Assembly (NCBI GenBank): GCA_021647505.1
Contig: JAKIUN010000014.1
Span: 1 to 63,663, forward strand
Length of the DNA: 63,663 bases
From: Gammaproteobacteria bacterium
GTDB lineage: Bacteria > Pseudomonadota > Gammaproteobacteria > SZUA-152
Direction: 5' to 3'
Shown: one piece after another, positions 33,854-46,048 of the stretch
Layout of the letters: the number at the start of each line of letters is the position of its first letter
Position numbering within the stretch: the stretch's first letter is position 1
Made by a program: the position numbers and the translations under genes
Notes under the pieces: model-generated
What the model saw: only the letters and a program-made list of their open reading frames with translations
Database searches by the model: none
What the model was told of the DNA's origin: nothing

Positions 33854-36570
33854 TCAATCTGGGCATCAAGGGTCGTATCCTGCTATTGGCACTAATACCC
33901 GTTACGGGTATTGCACTTGTACTGTCGACTTATTTCATTCATTCCCAGCTGCAAAGCCTCGACTATGCACTCAACAATCACGGACAGGCGCTGGCCCGTC
34001 ATCTCGCCATTGCCAGTGAGTACGCCGTATTTTCCGGAAACCGTGAAATCCTCGAAGCACTGGCAAAGCAGGCCCTGTCAGAAGACTCTGTCGTCACCAT
34101 CATCATCACGGACAAGCGGGGAGTCACGCTACTGAATTTTCGTAACAGGCTTGCAGAAACAGATATCGACGAAAGACAGAAAATACGCATCTTCAGCCAG
34201 CCGATCATCCAACAAATTATCACCAACCTGGATGAGGATGAGGCCTTCTATACGGAGGAAGACAGCACAAACCCTACACAAGAGACACTGGGTTGGGTAG
34301 CGGTCAAACTATCTCTTGATGCGTTACAGACAGAAAAAAATGAAAGTATTTTCAATTCTCTTCTGATTACTCTTCTGGGTATTATTCTCAGCCTGCTATT
34401 GGCTATCCGACTTGGCCGTGGATTGACTCGCCCTCTGCTGAAACTTCATTGTGCGGCGGAAGAAATACAGCGCGGTAATCTGGATGTCCATATCAAACGG
34501 GAATCAAAGGGTGAAATGCGAACTCTTGAAGAAGGCTTCCAGTCCATGGCAACGGCCCTGCGTAAATCACGCAAAAACCTTCAACAACAGATCGACAGAG
34601 CCACCGCAGGATTACATGAATCCATTCAGACCGTCGAACAACAAAATACCGAACTGAAGCAGGCACGCCAGAAAGCATTGGCCGCCAGCGAGGCAAAATC
34701 TGTTTTCCTCGCCAACATGAGCCATGAATTGCGTACACCACTAAATGGCATTCTCGGCTTCACAAGGCTTATTCAAAAAACCCAACTTACCAGCGAACAA
34801 CAGGACTATATTGAAACCATCGAAAAATCTGCCGACAACCTCCTTCACCTGCTCAATGATATTCTTGATATCTCAAAGATTGAAGCGGGAAAACCGACCT
34901 TGCAGAAATCCTTCTGCAATCTGAGCAGCACCATCGACGATGCACTTTCACTGCTTGCCCCGGCCGCGCAGGACAAAGGGATCGAACTAATATCACTTTT
35001 CTATCAGGACGTTCCCGAAACCCTCTTCACTGCAGCGGATCGTATTCGTCAGATCATGCTGAACCTCATTGGCAATGCCATCAAATTTTCTCCAGCGGGT
35101 TTTATTGTCATTCGCACCATGTTGGAAGAAGAAACCGATGAACGTGTCCTGATAAGAATTTCCGTCACCGATCAGGGTATCGGAATTTCAGCAGAGAACC
35201 AGAAAAAGCTGTTTCATAACTTTGAACAGCTCGATAATTCAATGGCACGTCAATATAAGGGGGTCGGGCTGGGCTTGGCTATTTCCCGCTCACTGGCGGA
35301 ATTACTCGGTGGAGAAATCGGCGTTGACAGCCACGAGGGTAATGGTGCGACTTTCTGGTTCACTATTCGCTGTCATAAGCTGCAACACAAACAAGGTGAG
35401 CAGACACCTATGCCGCAGTTTAGCGGCTATTCTGTCGGCATTTATGACCCCAATGAGACATCCAGCCTTTCCCTTATGCATATATTGAAAGCATTGGATC
35501 TGAAGGTTTACCCGCATCAACATCCAGAGACTCTGTTCCGGCAGATTGCCTCGGGCACAAAAATTGACATTGTCATCATGGCTACCAGCCTTGACAGTCA
35601 GGATACGGAAATCCTGCAATCGCTACTCAGTAAACGGCGGCACAAGACCGACTTCAGCATTATCCTGCTAGTCAACAGTGTCGACCCTGTTACCCTTCTT
35701 TTCGTGCGCCAACAATATGAATGTCTCTGTATACCCAAACCGCTGCGCAAACAAGAAATAATTTCTGCGCTGGAATCACTACTTGCCCCGCACAGTCCGC
35801 AACAAACAGCAGAAATATCAACGAGCAGTAATGCCATTGACAGTTTGTCCGGGTATAAGCTACTGGTTGTGGAAGACAATGCAATAAACGCCAAACTCGT
35901 CGCACACATACTCACCCAGGTTGGCGCATCGGTATCTCTGGTCGAGAATGGCCAAGAGGCCATTGACAGCTATAGAAATACGTCTTTTGATGCCATTCTC
36001 ATGGATATGCATATGCCGGTTATGAATGGTATTCAGGCCGCCCAGTGGATCAGAGGCCAGGAAGCAAACGATGAACATATCCCTATTATAGGCCTCACTG
36101 CCAGCCTTCTGGATACGGATCGGGAAAACTATTTCCAGGCGGGGATCGATGCCATGCTGGTAAAACCTGTCGACAACGGGCATTTGATTGCACTGATAAA
36201 AAAGCTCTGTGCACAACCTGAATCCTCACAAAGGGTTTGTGTAAAAACCCCGCCTTCAGTGGACGCCGACACAGACACTTCCTCGTCTATAAAAACATCA
36301 CTGACATCCATGCTGATCAAGGAAATACCGGATGTCCGAGCCAAAATGCAAACGGTCAGCGATGTGGGAGACTGGCAACAACTCCAGGAAATTTCGCACA
36401 AGTTCTTCGGCGGCCTGGGTTATTGCGATGCCAAAAAATTACGCGCAGCGACCGGCCGCCTCCACCGTTGCTTGATATCAGGAGAGTACAGCACCATTAC
36501 CGACACGCTCGCAGATGTCTTTATGGAAATGGACAGACTACTCGCATCACACAAAAATGATCGCGCATAG
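33850..36570 (+). CDS. BarA-like hybrid histidine kinase with receiver and Hpt domains
   Basis: 906 residues. An N-terminal membrane helix (8-28), periplasmic region to about 165, second helix 168-186, HAMP about 187-240, coiled region, HisKA with His292 (FLANMSHELRTPL), HATPase with VTDQGIGIS and GVGLGLAIS, a degenerate receiver (about 525-640), a true receiver with Asp719 (LMDMHMPVMNG), and a C-terminal Hpt with His850 (EISHKFFGGLGYC). This is the BarA/phosphorelay layout. No partner UvrY-like regulator is adjacent. Convergent with galU, with only 7 bp between them. Confidence 0.92.
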   Translation: MINLGIKGRILLLALIPVTGIALVLSTYFIHSQLQSLDYALNNHGQALARHLAIASEYAVFSGNREILEALAKQALSEDSVVTIIITDKRGVTLLNFRNRLAETDIDERQKIRIFSQPIIQQIITNLDEDEAFYTEEDSTNPTQETLGWVAVKLSLDALQTEKNESIFNSLLITLLGIILSLLLAIRLGRGLTRPLLKLHCAAEEIQRGNLDVHIKRESKGEMRTLEEGFQSMATALRKSRKNLQQQIDRATAGLHESIQTVEQQNTELKQARQKALAASEAKSVFLANMSHELRTPLNGILGFTRLIQKTQLTSEQQDYIETIEKSADNLLHLLNDILDISKIEAGKPTLQKSFCNLSSTIDDALSLLAPAAQDKGIELISLFYQDVPETLFTAADRIRQIMLNLIGNAIKFSPAGFIVIRTMLEEETDERVLIRISVTDQGIGISAENQKKLFHNFEQLDNSMARQYKGVGLGLAISRSLAELLGGEIGVDSHEGNGATFWFTIRCHKLQHKQGEQTPMPQFSGYSVGIYDPNETSSLSLMHILKALDLKVYPHQHPETLFRQIASGTKIDIVIMATSLDSQDTEILQSLLSKRRHKTDFSIILLVNSVDPVTLLFVRQQYECLCIPKPLRKQEIISALESLLAPHSPQQTAEISTSSNAIDSLSGYKLLVVEDNAINAKLVAHILTQVGASVSLVENGQEAIDSYRNTSFDAILMDMHMPVMNGIQAAQWIRGQEANDEHIPIIGLTASLLDTDRENYFQAGIDAMLVKPVDNGHLIALIKKLCAQPESSQRVCVKTPPSVDADTDTSSSIKTSLTSMLIKEIPDVRAKMQTVSDVGDWQQLQEISHKFFGGLGYCDAKKLRAATGRLHRCLISGEYSTITDTLADVFMEMDRLLASHKNDRA

Positions 36571-36577
36571 CGATATA

Positions 36578-37462
36578 TCATTCCAATGGCAGACAAAGGC
36601 CTCGCAGATACTGCAGAAACTCACCCTTGAGTTGCGGATGTTTTAAGGCATATGCCACGGTGGCCTTGAGGTAACCAAGCTTGCTGCCACAGTCATAGCG
36701 CTGGCCATCAAACTGATAGGCCATAACCACCTCTTCCGCAAGCAGGTCAGCAATGGCATCTGTCAGCTGGATCTCACCACCGGCACCTTTCTGGGTGTTT
36801 TCGAGCAGGGCAAAGATCCGCGGTGTCAGAATATAGCGGCCAACGACGGCCAGGTTCGATGGCGCCTCTTCGATTCGCGGCTTTTCAATAATTTGTTCAA
36901 CGCGCCCAAGCCGCTGACTCTTTTTATCCAGCCGGACAATGCCATACTTGTCTGTTTCCTGTGCATCAACTTCTTCCACACCCAATAAGCTACACTGCTG
37001 ATGGGTAAACAATTCGGTCATCTGTGAAAGACAGCTGTGCTGGCCGCCATCGATCAGGTCATCGGCCAGGATAACCGCAAACGGATCATCACCGACAACA
37101 CTCTTCGCACACAGCACGGCATGACCCAGCCCCAACGCCTCCGGTTGACGGATATAGACGCAGTTCACCCCGGACGGAAGAATGTCATGCACGATATCCA
37201 ACAGCGTTTGCTTGCCGCGCTGCTCAAGCTCATATTCCAGTTCAAAATTGCGGTCAAAGTGATCCTCGATGGCGCGTTTGCTGCTGCTGGTGACAAAAAT
37301 CAGCTCGGTCACACCGGCGGCCACTGCCTCCTCTACCGCGTACTGAATCAGCGGCTTGTCGACGATAGGCAACATTTCCTTGGGATTTGCCTTGGTGGCC
37401 GGCAAAAAGCGTGTGCCCATACCCGCAACGGGAAAGACAGCCTTGCGAATTTCCTGTGTCAT
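36578..37462 (-). CDS. galU: UTP-glucose-1-phosphate uridylyltransferase
   Basis: 294 residues. Makes UDP-glucose from UTP and glucose-1-phosphate for surface polysaccharide synthesis. The nucleotide-binding N-terminus [34 protein letters not shown] and the motif VILADDLI are characteristic, as is the C-terminal [14 protein letters not shown]. Normal length. Single gene between the hybrid kinase and pnp; the pnp terminator lies just upstream. Confidence 0.96.
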   Translation of the reverse strand: MTQEIRKAVFPVAGMGTRFLPATKANPKEMLPIVDKPLIQYAVEEAVAAGVTELIFVTSSSKRAIEDHFDRNFELEYELEQRGKQTLLDIVHDILPSGVNCVYIRQPEALGLGHAVLCAKSVVGDDPFAVILADDLIDGGQHSCLSQMTELFTHQQCSLLGVEEVDAQETDKYGIVRLDKKSQRLGRVEQIIEKPRIEEAPSNLAVVGRYILTPRIFALLENTQKGAGGEIQLTDAIADLLAEEVVMAYQFDGQRYDCGSKLGYLKATVAYALKHPQLKGEFLQYLRGLCLPLE

Positions 37463-37528
37463 TACTCTATTTACCCTTTGCTCTGTTGGCTAAAATAATT
37501 TGAAATAGACAATACACTTTTATCTACA

Positions 37529-37558
37529 CAAAAAAGGGGCCATCCGGCCCCTTTTTTG
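37529..37558 (-). terminator. Rho-independent terminator after pnp
   Basis: Stem GGGGCC-ATCC-GGCCCC (37536-37551) with A/T runs on both sides; on the minus strand the hairpin is followed by TTTTTTG. It lies about 20 bp after the pnp stop. The symmetric runs would let it work in both directions. Confidence 0.85.
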
Positions 37559-37577
37559 TCACACAACGGGGCCTTCC

Positions 37578-39665
37578 TTATTCGGCGCCCACCGCCTTCA
37601 TGCTGAGGCGAATGCGGCCCTGCTTGTCGATCTCCAGCACCTTGACCTTGATCACGTCACCTTCTGACAACTTGTCACTGACGTTCTCGACACGCTCGTC
37701 GGAAATCTGCGAAATGTGTACCAGTCCATCCTTGCCGGGCAGGATGGTGACGAAGGCGCCAAAATCCATCAACTTGGCGACCTTGCCTTCATAGACCTTG
37801 CCTACTTCGACATCGGCGGTGATCTGTTCGATCAGGCGCAACGCCTCTTCGCCGGCGGCACTGTCCACGGAGGCGATCTTGATGCTGCCGTCGTCTTCAA
37901 TGTCGATACTGGCGCCGGTCTGCTCGGTAATCGAGCGGATAGTGGCGCCGCCCTTGCCGATCACGTCGCGGATCTTGTCCGGATGGATCTTGATGGTCAG
38001 ATAGCGCGGTGCAAACTCGGACATCTCTTCACGCGGCGAGGTGATCGCCTCGTTCATTTTACCGAGGATGTGCAGATAGCCTTCTTTGGCCTGGCCCAGC
38101 GCCTGCGCCATGATATCGCGGGTAATACCGGTGATCTTGATATCCATCTGCAGGGCCGTTACACCACTTTCGGTACCGGCAACCTTGAAATCCATGTCGC
38201 CGAGATGATCCTCGTCACCGAGGATATCGGACAGCACGACAAAGTCATTTTCGTCCTTGATCAAGCCCATCGCAATGCCGGCCACGGGTGACTTGATGGG
38301 CACGCCGGCGTCCATCAGCGCCAGGCTGGTGCCGCACACGGAGGCCATGGAGCTGGAACCATTGGACTCGGTGATTTCTGATACCACGCGAATGGAATAC
38401 GGGAAGTCATCGACATTGGGCATCACCGCCAGCACGCCGCGCTTGGCCAGACGGCCATGGCCAATTTCGCGGCGCTTGGGGCTGCCGACGAAGCCGGTCT
38501 CGCCGACGCAGAAGGGCGGAAAATTATAATGCAGCATGAAGGGCTCTTTACGTTCACCTTCGATGGCATCAATGATCTGTGCATCACGCGCGGTACCCAG
38601 AGTGGTCACCACCAGGGCCTGTGTCTCACCGCGGGTAAACAGCGCCGAGCCGTGGGTACGTGGCAGCAGGCCGACACGCACATTGATGGGACGCACAGTG
38701 CTCTTGTCCCGCCCATCGATACGCAGCTCACCAGCGATAATACGGCTGCGAACAATTTTCTTTTCCAGTTTGCCGATGGCCTCTTTCACATCGCCGTCAG
38801 CAAAGGCGGATTCATCGCCTTCAGCGCACAACTTTTCGACCACGGCGCTGCGAATCTCACTCAGGCGTGCATAGCGATCCTGTTTGTCGCTGATCTGATA
38901 GGCCGCATTTAAGTCGGCCTCGGCCAGTTCTGCAACACTGTTAGCCAACGCGCTATTGGCCTCGGGTGCCGTCCAGTCCCAGGAGGTGACACCGGCTTCG
39001 GCAACCAACTCACGAATGGCCTGAATCACGACCTGCATCTGCTCGTGGCCAAACATCACGGCGTCCAGCATCACCTGTTCCGACAACTCCTTGGCCTCGG
39101 ACTCCACCATCAACACGGCATCCTCGGTACCGGCAACCACCAGATCCAGGTCAGACTCCTTCAGCTGTTCGGCGGTTGGGTTGAGCAGGTATTCACCGTC
39201 CTTGTAACCCACGCGTGCACCGCCAATGGGACCACTGAAAGGCACACCGGCGAGAGACACGGCTGCGGAGGCACCGATCATAGCGGGGACATCGGGGTCG
39301 ATGGCAGGATCCAGCGAAATGACGGTGGCGATCACCTGCACTTCGTTGACGAAGCCCTTGGGGAACAGCGGACGCAGCGGGCGATCAATCAGACGGCTAG
39401 TAAGAGTTTCCTTCTCACTCGGGCGCCCTTCACGTTTGAAAAAGCCACCCGGAATCTTTCCGGCGGAATAAGTGCGTTCCTGGTAATTGACGGTCAAGGG
39501 GAAAAAGTCTCGGCCCGGATCGGCTTCCTTGCGGGCAACACAGGTCACCAGCAGAGTGGTATCGCCCAGACTAATCATCACTGCACCGTCGGCCTGACGG
39601 GCAATTTCGCTCGTTTCCATCGTCAGGGTCTGGTCGCCATACTGTATGACTTTCTTGATAGACAT
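37578..39665 (-). CDS. pnp: Polyribonucleotide nucleotidyltransferase
   Basis: 695 residues. 3'-5' phosphorolytic exoribonuclease, part of the degradosome. Two RNase PH domains (first: [26 protein letters not shown]; second, catalytic: [18 protein letters not shown]), a KH domain ([20 protein letters not shown]) and a C-terminal S1 domain ([17 protein letters not shown]). Usual length. Follows rpsO on the minus strand, separated by stem-loops, as in E. coli where RNase III processing controls pnp. Confidence 0.97.
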   Translation of the reverse strand: MSIKKVIQYGDQTLTMETSEIARQADGAVMISLGDTTLLVTCVARKEADPGRDFFPLTVNYQERTYSAGKIPGGFFKREGRPSEKETLTSRLIDRPLRPLFPKGFVNEVQVIATVISLDPAIDPDVPAMIGASAAVSLAGVPFSGPIGGARVGYKDGEYLLNPTAEQLKESDLDLVVAGTEDAVLMVESEAKELSEQVMLDAVMFGHEQMQVVIQAIRELVAEAGVTSWDWTAPEANSALANSVAELAEADLNAAYQISDKQDRYARLSEIRSAVVEKLCAEGDESAFADGDVKEAIGKLEKKIVRSRIIAGELRIDGRDKSTVRPINVRVGLLPRTHGSALFTRGETQALVVTTLGTARDAQIIDAIEGERKEPFMLHYNFPPFCVGETGFVGSPKRREIGHGRLAKRGVLAVMPNVDDFPYSIRVVSEITESNGSSSMASVCGTSLALMDAGVPIKSPVAGIAMGLIKDENDFVVLSDILGDEDHLGDMDFKVAGTESGVTALQMDIKITGITRDIMAQALGQAKEGYLHILGKMNEAITSPREEMSEFAPRYLTIKIHPDKIRDVIGKGGATIRSITEQTGASIDIEDDGSIKIASVDSAAGEEALRLIEQITADVEVGKVYEGKVAKLMDFGAFVTILPGKDGLVHISQISDERVENVSDKLSEGDVIKVKVLEIDKQGRIRLSMKAVGAE

Positions 39666-39766
39666 TTTGTGGGATTCCTTAAATTACACCGGTTAACAAG
39701 ATTGCTTGAATAATTGACGCGTCAATGCAGCCCTTTCCTGCAGAACTGTAAAACGCAGACCCGCAA

Positions 39767-39836
39767 AGGCCCGGTCACACCATTGTGACCGGGCCTTCCT
39801 GTTGTCAGGAAACCCTTTGCCGCCATTGCGGCAAAG
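39767..39836 (-). promoter_or_regulatory. Two stem-loops in the rpsO-pnp intergenic region
   Basis: Stem 1: AGGCCCGGTCAC (39767-39778) with GTGACCGGGCCT (39785-39796), six-base loop; minus-strand readout ends in TTT only. Stem 2: CTTTGCCGC-CATT-GCGGCAAAG (about 39814-39836). Together they could act as a partial terminator after rpsO and as a processing site in the pnp leader. The rest of 39666-40051 has no recognised gene. Confidence 0.6.
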
Positions 39837-40054
39837 AGGCTTGCAAATAATCTCTTGCAAGGGACGCAAGATCTCGAATAACGGATTCAAGGAACCGCTG
39901 ATCAATTCATGACTGGCTGCCATGAGTCCAAAATCGCCAATCCCCGCGTTGCTGATTTTGCCAATAGTTCCCGCTATTGGCTGCAATCAGTGCCTTGGTC
40001 TTGACGATTTTGAATCTCATGTCAGCTCACCCAGAATTAATCAGAGATTCCTTA

Positions 40055-40324
40055 GCGACGCAGGCCAAGGCGTGAAATCAGGTCACGGTAGCGCTCGACG
40101 TTCTTGCTCTTGAGATAGTCCAACAACTTGCGGCGACGACTGACCATGCGCAGCAGACCTTGGCGGGAATGGTGATCATGGATATGGGACTTGAAGTGTC
40201 CGGAAAGATGGTTGATGCGAGCGGTCAGCAGGGCCACCTGAACCTCGGGGGAACCGGTGTCGGTTTCGGCGCGCGCATAATCCTTGACGATCTGTTCTTT
40301 CTGCTCGGCAGACAATGAAGACAT
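40055..40324 (-). CDS. rpsO: 30S ribosomal protein S15
   Basis: 89 residues: [20 protein letters not shown], the [18 protein letters not shown] core and [22 protein letters not shown], which are classic S15. Binds 16S rRNA at the three-way junction of the central domain. Located between truB and pnp as usual. Stop codon within 40052-40057. Expression is normally autoregulated at its leader. Confidence 0.97.
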
Positions 40325-40488
40325 ACATACTCCTAGTAGTTAGATATATATAACAAGAATGGGCAAAGCCGGTTACTAGGTCCAGCCCCACCAAGAGAGT
40401 GCGCGATTCTACCCCATTTCCGCCTGGGCAACCACTGGAGATAGTAGGAAATCGTTGTATTTATCCAGGCAACTTCGATCCAGGCTGC

Positions 40489-41409
40489 TCAGCTCGACGG
40501 CACCAGCAGTCGCTTGGGCGCCACGCGGCCATCATCCAGCACTGTGCCCAGACCCAAAAACTCCTTGTCACCGCGATAAAGGCGTACCCAGCCACGATCC
40601 TTGAGCTGCGGCACAAAGACCGGCTGTCCCTGGCACAGATAAAAACTGGCGTCTTCGGACAAGCGAACCGCCGGCCATTCCGGCAGCGCATCGCCAGCAG
40701 GCAGCAGCAAGGCATCCAGCGCCTCGAAGCCCTGTTCAGCCAGTGACTCAAGAGCCTCAAAATCCACCATGCGCAGGTTTTCCAGCCCCCCGACTGCGGT
40801 ACGATACAGCGCGGCAATATGTGCGCCACAGCCCAGCATCTCGCCGATATCTTCGGCCAGGGTGCGGATATAGGTTCCCTTGGAACAACACACGTCGATC
40901 TCCAGCTCATCGCCGTCAAGACGCAACAACTCGATGCGGTGGATGGTCACCTCGCGCGCCTCACGCGCCACCTCAATGCCCTGGTGTGCCAGTTTGTACA
41001 ACGGCACTCCCTGCTGTTTGATGGCCGAGTGCATGGGAGGAGTCTGCATTTGCGGGCCGAGGAAGCCCTCCAGCACCTCGCTGACCTGGGCACGCGTGAG
41101 TGGGCCGACCGGCCGTTCCTCGATCACCTCGCCTTCGGCATCGCCACTGCGGGTCTTCACCCCCAACTTGCACACAGCACGGTACTGTTTATCGGCATTG
41201 AGCAGAAAGCCGGACACCTTGGTGGCCTCGCCGAGGCAGATGGGCAGCATGCCGGTGGCCAGCGGATCGAGGCTGCCGGTGTGCCCCGCTTTGTTGGCGT
41301 TAAACAGGCGCTTGACCCACTGCAAGGCACGATTGGAGGTCAACCCAATGGGCTTGTCCAGCAACAGAATGCCGTGAACATTGCGTCCGCGATTTCGCCG
41401 TCGTGCCAA
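40489..41409 (-). CDS. truB: tRNA pseudouridine(55) synthase
   Basis: 306 residues. Makes pseudouridine 55 in the T-loop of tRNAs. Catalytic aspartate in HTGSLDPLATGMLPI, near residue 46. NVHGILLLDKPIGLTSN opens the enzyme, and a PUA-like C-terminal domain follows. Normal length and position between rbfA and rpsO. Confidence 0.96.
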   Translation of the reverse strand: MARRRNRGRNVHGILLLDKPIGLTSNRALQWVKRLFNANKAGHTGSLDPLATGMLPICLGEATKVSGFLLNADKQYRAVCKLGVKTRSGDAEGEVIEERPVGPLTRAQVSEVLEGFLGPQMQTPPMHSAIKQQGVPLYKLAHQGIEVAREAREVTIHRIELLRLDGDELEIDVCCSKGTYIRTLAEDIGEMLGCGAHIAALYRTAVGGLENLRMVDFEALESLAEQGFEALDALLLPAGDALPEWPAVRLSEDASFYLCQGQPVFVPQLKDRGWVRLYRGDKEFLGLGTVLDDGRVAPKRLLVPSS

Positions 41410-41469
41410 CTTGCTGCTCCAAAAAATCTGCGTGAGAATCGGAAGAAAAGGAAAATACCGCAGATGCGC

Positions 41470-41838
41470 TCAGTCGTCGGAAGACTTCTGTCCGCGCACG
41501 GCTTCATTGATCAGCGCCGTCAAACGGTTGCCTCGCTCCATACTGAGATCACGCTGGAAATGTAGTGCGGGGGTGGTGCGCAGCTTAAGCCGACGAGCCA
41601 ATGCACTGCGCAGAAAACCCGCCGCCTTGTTCAGCACCTTGGCGGTAATGTCCGCCTGGGCCTCGTCACCCAGCACGGTGAAATGCACCTTGGCATGTTC
41701 GAGCTCGTGACTAACCTCTACCGCAGTGATCGTCACCATGCCCACGCGCGGATCGCGGATTTCCGTCTGGATCAGCTCCGCCAGCTGGCGCTGGATCTCA
41801 TCTGCGACGCGTTGTCCCCGACTGTATTCTTTGGCCAT
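41470..41838 (-). CDS. rbfA: Ribosome-binding factor A
   Basis: 122 residues. 30S maturation factor of the KH-like fold. [24 protein letters not shown] and [23 protein letters not shown] are characteristic. Lies 21 bp after infB and 60 bp before truB, in the standard order. Confidence 0.95.
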   Translation of the reverse strand: MAKEYSRGQRVADEIQRQLAELIQTEIRDPRVGMVTITAVEVSHELEHAKVHFTVLGDEAQADITAKVLNKAAGFLRSALARRLKLRTTPALHFQRDLSMERGNRLTALINEAVRGQKSSDD

Positions 41839-41859
41839 GGCTAATCTCTGTATGCCGGT

Positions 41860-44379
41860 TTACAGCGTACGCTCCACCTTGACCTGCTCGAACACTTCAA
41901 TCTGGTCACCGGCCTTGACGTCGTTGTAGTTCTTCACACCGATACCACATTCTGTGCCGGCGCGCACTTCTTGCACGTCATCCTTGAAGCGGCGCAGGGA
42001 TTCCAGCTCGCCCTCATAGATCACCACATTGTCACGCAGTACGCGAATGGGGTTGTTGCGCTTCACCACACCCTCGACCACCATGCAGCCCGCGATGGCA
42101 CCCAGCTTGGGTGAACGGAACACGTCACGCACCTCGGCCAGACCAACGATCTGCTCCTTGAACTCCGGTGCCAGCATGCCGGTCATGGATGATTTGATCT
42201 CTTCGATGACGTCGTAGATCACACTGTAATAATGCAGATCCACGCCCTCTTCCTCGATCAGGCGCTTGGCAGAGGCATCGGCACGCACATTAAAACCAAT
42301 GATAATGGCCTCAGAGGCAACTGCCAGGTTGACGTCGGACTCGTTGATGCCGCCGACGCCGGAAGAAACGATATTCACCCGCACCTCTTCGGTAGACAGC
42401 TTGGTCAGCGACTCGCTGAGCGCTTCGGCGGAACCCTGCACATCGGCCTTGATGACCAGATTGAGGGTGCTGACCTTGCCCGCTTCCATCTGCGAGAACA
42501 TGCTCTCCAGCTTGGCCTTCTGTTGACGGGCCAGCTTGATGTCACGGTACTTGCCCTGGCGGAACAGCGCCACTTCACGCGCCTTGCGTTCATCAGCCAC
42601 CACCACAACCTCATCACCGGCACCGGGCGTACCGGACAGGCCCAGCACCTCCACCGGCATCGACGGGCCTGCGACCTTGATCGGCTTGCTATTTTCATCC
42701 AGCAACGCGCGCACGCGGCCGTATTCATGGCCGGCCAGCACCACATCGCCCTTTTTCAGGGTGCCACTCTGCACCAGCACGGTGGCCACCGGGCCGCGGC
42801 CCTTGTCGAGGCGCGCCTCGATAACGACACCACGCGCCGGGCCTTCCGCTACGGCCTTCAATTCCAGCAATTCGGCCTGCATGGAAATAGCCTCCAGCAG
42901 TGCGTCCACGCCTTCGCCGGTGAGCGCGGAAACGGGCACGAACTGGGTGTCGCCACCCCAATCCTCGGGCACCACTTCCTCGGCCACCAATTCCTGTTTG
43001 ACGCGATCCGGCTGTGCATCCTCTTTGTCGATTTTGTTTACCGCAACGATCATCGGTACCCCAGCCGCTTTGGCATGCTGGATAGCCTCACGGGTCTGCG
43101 GCATCACGCCGTCATCGGCGGCAACCACCAGCACTACGATATCGGTGGCCTTGGCGCCACGCGCACGCATGGCGGTAAAGGCCGCGTGTCCCGGCGTATC
43201 AAGGAAAGTGATAGGGCCATGCGGTGTATCCACCTGATAGGCGCCGATGTGCTGGGTGATTCCACCCGCCTCACCCGCCGCCACCCTGGCCTTGCGGATA
43301 TAATCCAGCAGCGAAGTCTTACCATGATCGACATGGCCCATAATGGTGACGGCCGAGGCGCGGGGAACCTCTTCGGCCTCGCTTTCATCTGCAATAACCA
43401 ACGCCTCTTCGATAGCATTATCCTTCACCAGCGTGACCGTGTGGCCCATTTCTTCGACCACGATGCTGGCCGTTTCCTGATCCAGAACCTGGTTGATGGT
43501 CGCCATGGTGCCCATGTTCATCATGACCTTGATGACTTCAGCAGCCTTTACCGCCATCTTCTGCGCCAGTTCGGCGACCGTCACGCTTTCGGGAATCGCT
43601 ATTTCACGTACGATGGGCGCTGTTGGTTTCTCAAACCCGTGTTCACCCGAGCTGGCGGTAACGGCAGTACGGCGGGCGCCACGCCCCTTTTTCTTGCGAC
43701 GACCCGACTTGCTGGCGTCGACGTGCAATTCCTTGCGGCCATACTTGGTGGCCTTGTCCTTGTTGGCGCCACGCTTGGGGCGTTTGTTGTCTGTCGCCGC
43801 AGGCGCGGGTGCCGCAACGGCGGATACCGCAGCTTCCTTCTGCAATTGCACAACCTTTTCACGCTCTTCCTGTTCACGGCGCGCCTCTTCAGTCGCCTTA
43901 CGGTCGGCTTCCGCTTCACGCACCTTGGCCTCTTCGGCCTCACGCTGACGGCGCTGCTCATCAACCTCATTAGCCTTGCGCTGTTCCTCGAGGCGCTCTT
44001 CATCCATCTTGGCCTTCTCGGCCTTGATGCGTTCGGCGTCTTCTATCACCACTTCGCTGCGCTTCACGTAAGTGCGCTTTTTGCGTACTTCCACGTTCAC
44101 CGTCTTACTGCGGCCGACAGTACGCCCCTGGTTGCTGCTCGGCACTTTCAGCTCACTGACCGTCTTGCGCCGCAGCGTCACCTTTCGAGGCTCCGTGCTC
44201 GCACCTTCCATTGAACCATGCGCACTGCGCAGAAACTCCAGCAGTTTCTGCTTTTCTTCGTCGCTAACGGTCTGATCCGGGGACTCGAAAGTCATGCCGG
44301 CCTTGTCCAGTTGGCTGAGCAGACGCTCGGGCGATACGCCCAGAACATCTGCGAGTTGTTTTACGGTCACACCCGCCAT
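41860..44379 (-). CDS. infB: Translation initiation factor IF-2
   Basis: 839 residues. Brings initiator tRNA to the ribosome. N-terminal IF2-N domain ([23 protein letters not shown]), a long charged linker, the GTPase with G1 [17 protein letters not shown]2 [11 protein letters not shown]3 [10 protein letters not shown] and G4 NKIDKEDAQ, then domains II-IV ending KVERTL. Follows nusA by 17 bp. Functionally linked with the initiator tRNA gene at the head of this block. Confidence 0.97.
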   Translation of the reverse strand: MAGVTVKQLADVLGVSPERLLSQLDKAGMTFESPDQTVSDEEKQKLLEFLRSAHGSMEGASTEPRKVTLRRKTVSELKVPSSNQGRTVGRSKTVNVEVRKKRTYVKRSEVVIEDAERIKAEKAKMDEERLEEQRKANEVDEQRRQREAEEAKVREAEADRKATEEARREQEEREKVVQLQKEAAVSAVAAPAPAATDNKRPKRGANKDKATKYGRKELHVDASKSGRRKKKGRGARRTAVTASSGEHGFEKPTAPIVREIAIPESVTVAELAQKMAVKAAEVIKVMMNMGTMATINQVLDQETASIVVEEMGHTVTLVKDNAIEEALVIADESEAEEVPRASAVTIMGHVDHGKTSLLDYIRKARVAAGEAGGITQHIGAYQVDTPHGPITFLDTPGHAAFTAMRARGAKATDIVVLVVAADDGVMPQTREAIQHAKAAGVPMIVAVNKIDKEDAQPDRVKQELVAEEVVPEDWGGDTQFVPVSALTGEGVDALLEAISMQAELLELKAVAEGPARGVVIEARLDKGRGPVATVLVQSGTLKKGDVVLAGHEYGRVRALLDENSKPIKVAGPSMPVEVLGLSGTPGAGDEVVVVADERKAREVALFRQGKYRDIKLARQQKAKLESMFSQMEAGKVSTLNLVIKADVQGSAEALSESLTKLSTEEVRVNIVSSGVGGINESDVNLAVASEAIIIGFNVRADASAKRLIEEEGVDLHYYSVIYDVIEEIKSSMTGMLAPEFKEQIVGLAEVRDVFRSPKLGAIAGCMVVEGVVKRNNPIRVLRDNVVIYEGELESLRRFKDDVQEVRAGTECGIGVKNYNDVKAGDQIEVFEQVKVERTL

Positions 44380-44396
44380 ACTTTCCCCCGGAAACC

Positions 44397-45929
44397 TTAA
44401 CCCTGCTGCTCGTCAGCAGGCGACTCTTCTGCAAACCATGGCGCCCGCGCGGTCATAATCAACTCGCCCGCGCGCACCTCATCCAAACCTTCAATGTCCA
44501 GCAGATCATCCACCGACAGTTCGGCCAGATCTTCCATACTGATAACCCCACGACTGGCCAGCACATAGGCCAGATGCTGATCCATGCCGTCCATATTCAG
44601 CAGGTCATCGTCCGGCTTGGCCTCTTCCAACACTTCTTCCTGCATCAGGGCGCGGGTCAACAGCACATCCTTGGAGCGGTTGCGCAGTTCCTGCACCATG
44701 TCTTCATCGAATTCTTCAATCTGCAGCATTTCTTCAAGCGGCACATAGGCCACTTCTTCGATACTGGTAAAACCTTCCTGCATCAGGATATTGGCCACTT
44801 CCTCATCCACATCCAACTGCTCCATAAACAGCTGTAGCGCAGCCTGACCCTCGCTCTCACTCTTTTCCTGGGCCTGCTGCTCGGACATCACATTGATATT
44901 CCAGCCGGTCAGCTCGCTGGCGAGACGCACATTCTGGCCGCCACGGCCGATGGCCTGCGACAATTGATCCTCCTCCACCGCGATATCCATGGAGTGGCTG
45001 TCTTCATCCACGATAATGGAAACCACCTCCGCTGGTGACATGGCGTTGATCACGAACTGAGCCGGATTTTCGTCCCACAGAATAATATCGACACGTTCGT
45101 CGGCCAACTCATTGGAGACCGCGCGCACACGCGAACCGCGCATGCCGACGCAGGCGCCGACGGGATCGATACGTGAATCATTGCTCTTTACCGCAATCTT
45201 GGCGCGGAAACCCGGGTCACGAGCGGCACCGAGAATCTCGATCAAGCCCTCACCCACTTCCGGCACTTCCAACTGGAACAGGGCCAGCAGCAGCTCCGGG
45301 GCGGTGCGGCTGACAAACAGCTGCGGGCCACGCGGCTCCAGGCGGACATCTTTCAAGTAACCACGAAGGCGGTCACCGGGACGGATGGCCTCGCGGGAAA
45401 TCATATCCTCGCGTAGAATCAGTGCCTCGACGTTTTCACCCAGATCCAGGATCACATTGCCCTTGTCCAGGCGCTTAACGACGCCCATCACCAGCTCGCC
45501 CTTGCGATCCTTAAATATCTCGACGATGCGCTCACGCTCGGCCTCGCGCACCTTCTGCACGATAACCTGCTTGGCGGCCTGCGCGGCGATACGGCCAAAT
45601 TTGGCGGATTCCATCGGTTCCTCAATAAAGTCACCGACCTGAATATCCGGATTCTGCTTGCGCGCATCACTAATCTTGATCTGACGATCAGGGAGTTCGA
45701 GTTCCTCGTCACCCTCTTCGGTCACATCCTCGACCACCTCCCAGCGCTGGAAGGTATCGTAATCACCGGTATCACGATCAATCGCCACACGGACGTCGAT
45801 ATCCTCCGGGATCAGCTTCTTACTAGCAGTTGCCAGGGCCGCCTCGATGGCGCCGAAGATGACCTCACGATCAATGCCCTTTTCATTGGACACCGCATCT
45901 ACAACGAGCAAAATCTCTTTGTTGTTCAT
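44397..45929 (-). CDS. nusA: Transcription termination/antitermination factor NusA
   Basis: 510 residues from the ATG giving [18 protein letters not shown], with AAGGCAGAG just upstream; a start seven codons earlier is less likely. N-terminal RNA polymerase-binding domain, S1 domain ([18 protein letters not shown]), two KH domains ([32 protein letters not shown]), and two C-terminal acidic repeats as in gammaproteobacteria. In the rimP-nusA-infB operon. Confidence 0.97.
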   Translation of the reverse strand: MNNKEILLVVDAVSNEKGIDREVIFGAIEAALATASKKLIPEDIDVRVAIDRDTGDYDTFQRWEVVEDVTEEGDEELELPDRQIKISDARKQNPDIQVGDFIEEPMESAKFGRIAAQAAKQVIVQKVREAERERIVEIFKDRKGELVMGVVKRLDKGNVILDLGENVEALILREDMISREAIRPGDRLRGYLKDVRLEPRGPQLFVSRTAPELLLALFQLEVPEVGEGLIEILGAARDPGFRAKIAVKSNDSRIDPVGACVGMRGSRVRAVSNELADERVDIILWDENPAQFVINAMSPAEVVSIIVDEDSHSMDIAVEEDQLSQAIGRGGQNVRLASELTGWNINVMSEQQAQEKSESEGQAALQLFMEQLDVDEEVANILMQEGFTSIEEVAYVPLEEMLQIEEFDEDMVQELRNRSKDVLLTRALMQEEVLEEAKPDDDLLNMDGMDQHLAYVLASRGVISMEDLAELSVDDLLDIEGLDEVRAGELIMTARAPWFAEESPADEQQG

Positions 45930-46048
45930 TGCACTCTGCCTTAAATACATAAAGGGCCGAATCGTCAGCGGCCTCTCGCCTCAAACGCTTGCGCGCCTCA
46001 CCTTGTCTCAGTACACGTCCCAAAAGTCAGGGCGCTCTGAGTAAAAAT

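Noticed and set aside
39693-39986. Gene in the rpsO-pnp gap
   Set aside because: The minus-strand frame covers the stem-loops of the intergenic region and has no recognisable domain; a second overlapping frame is equally unsupported.
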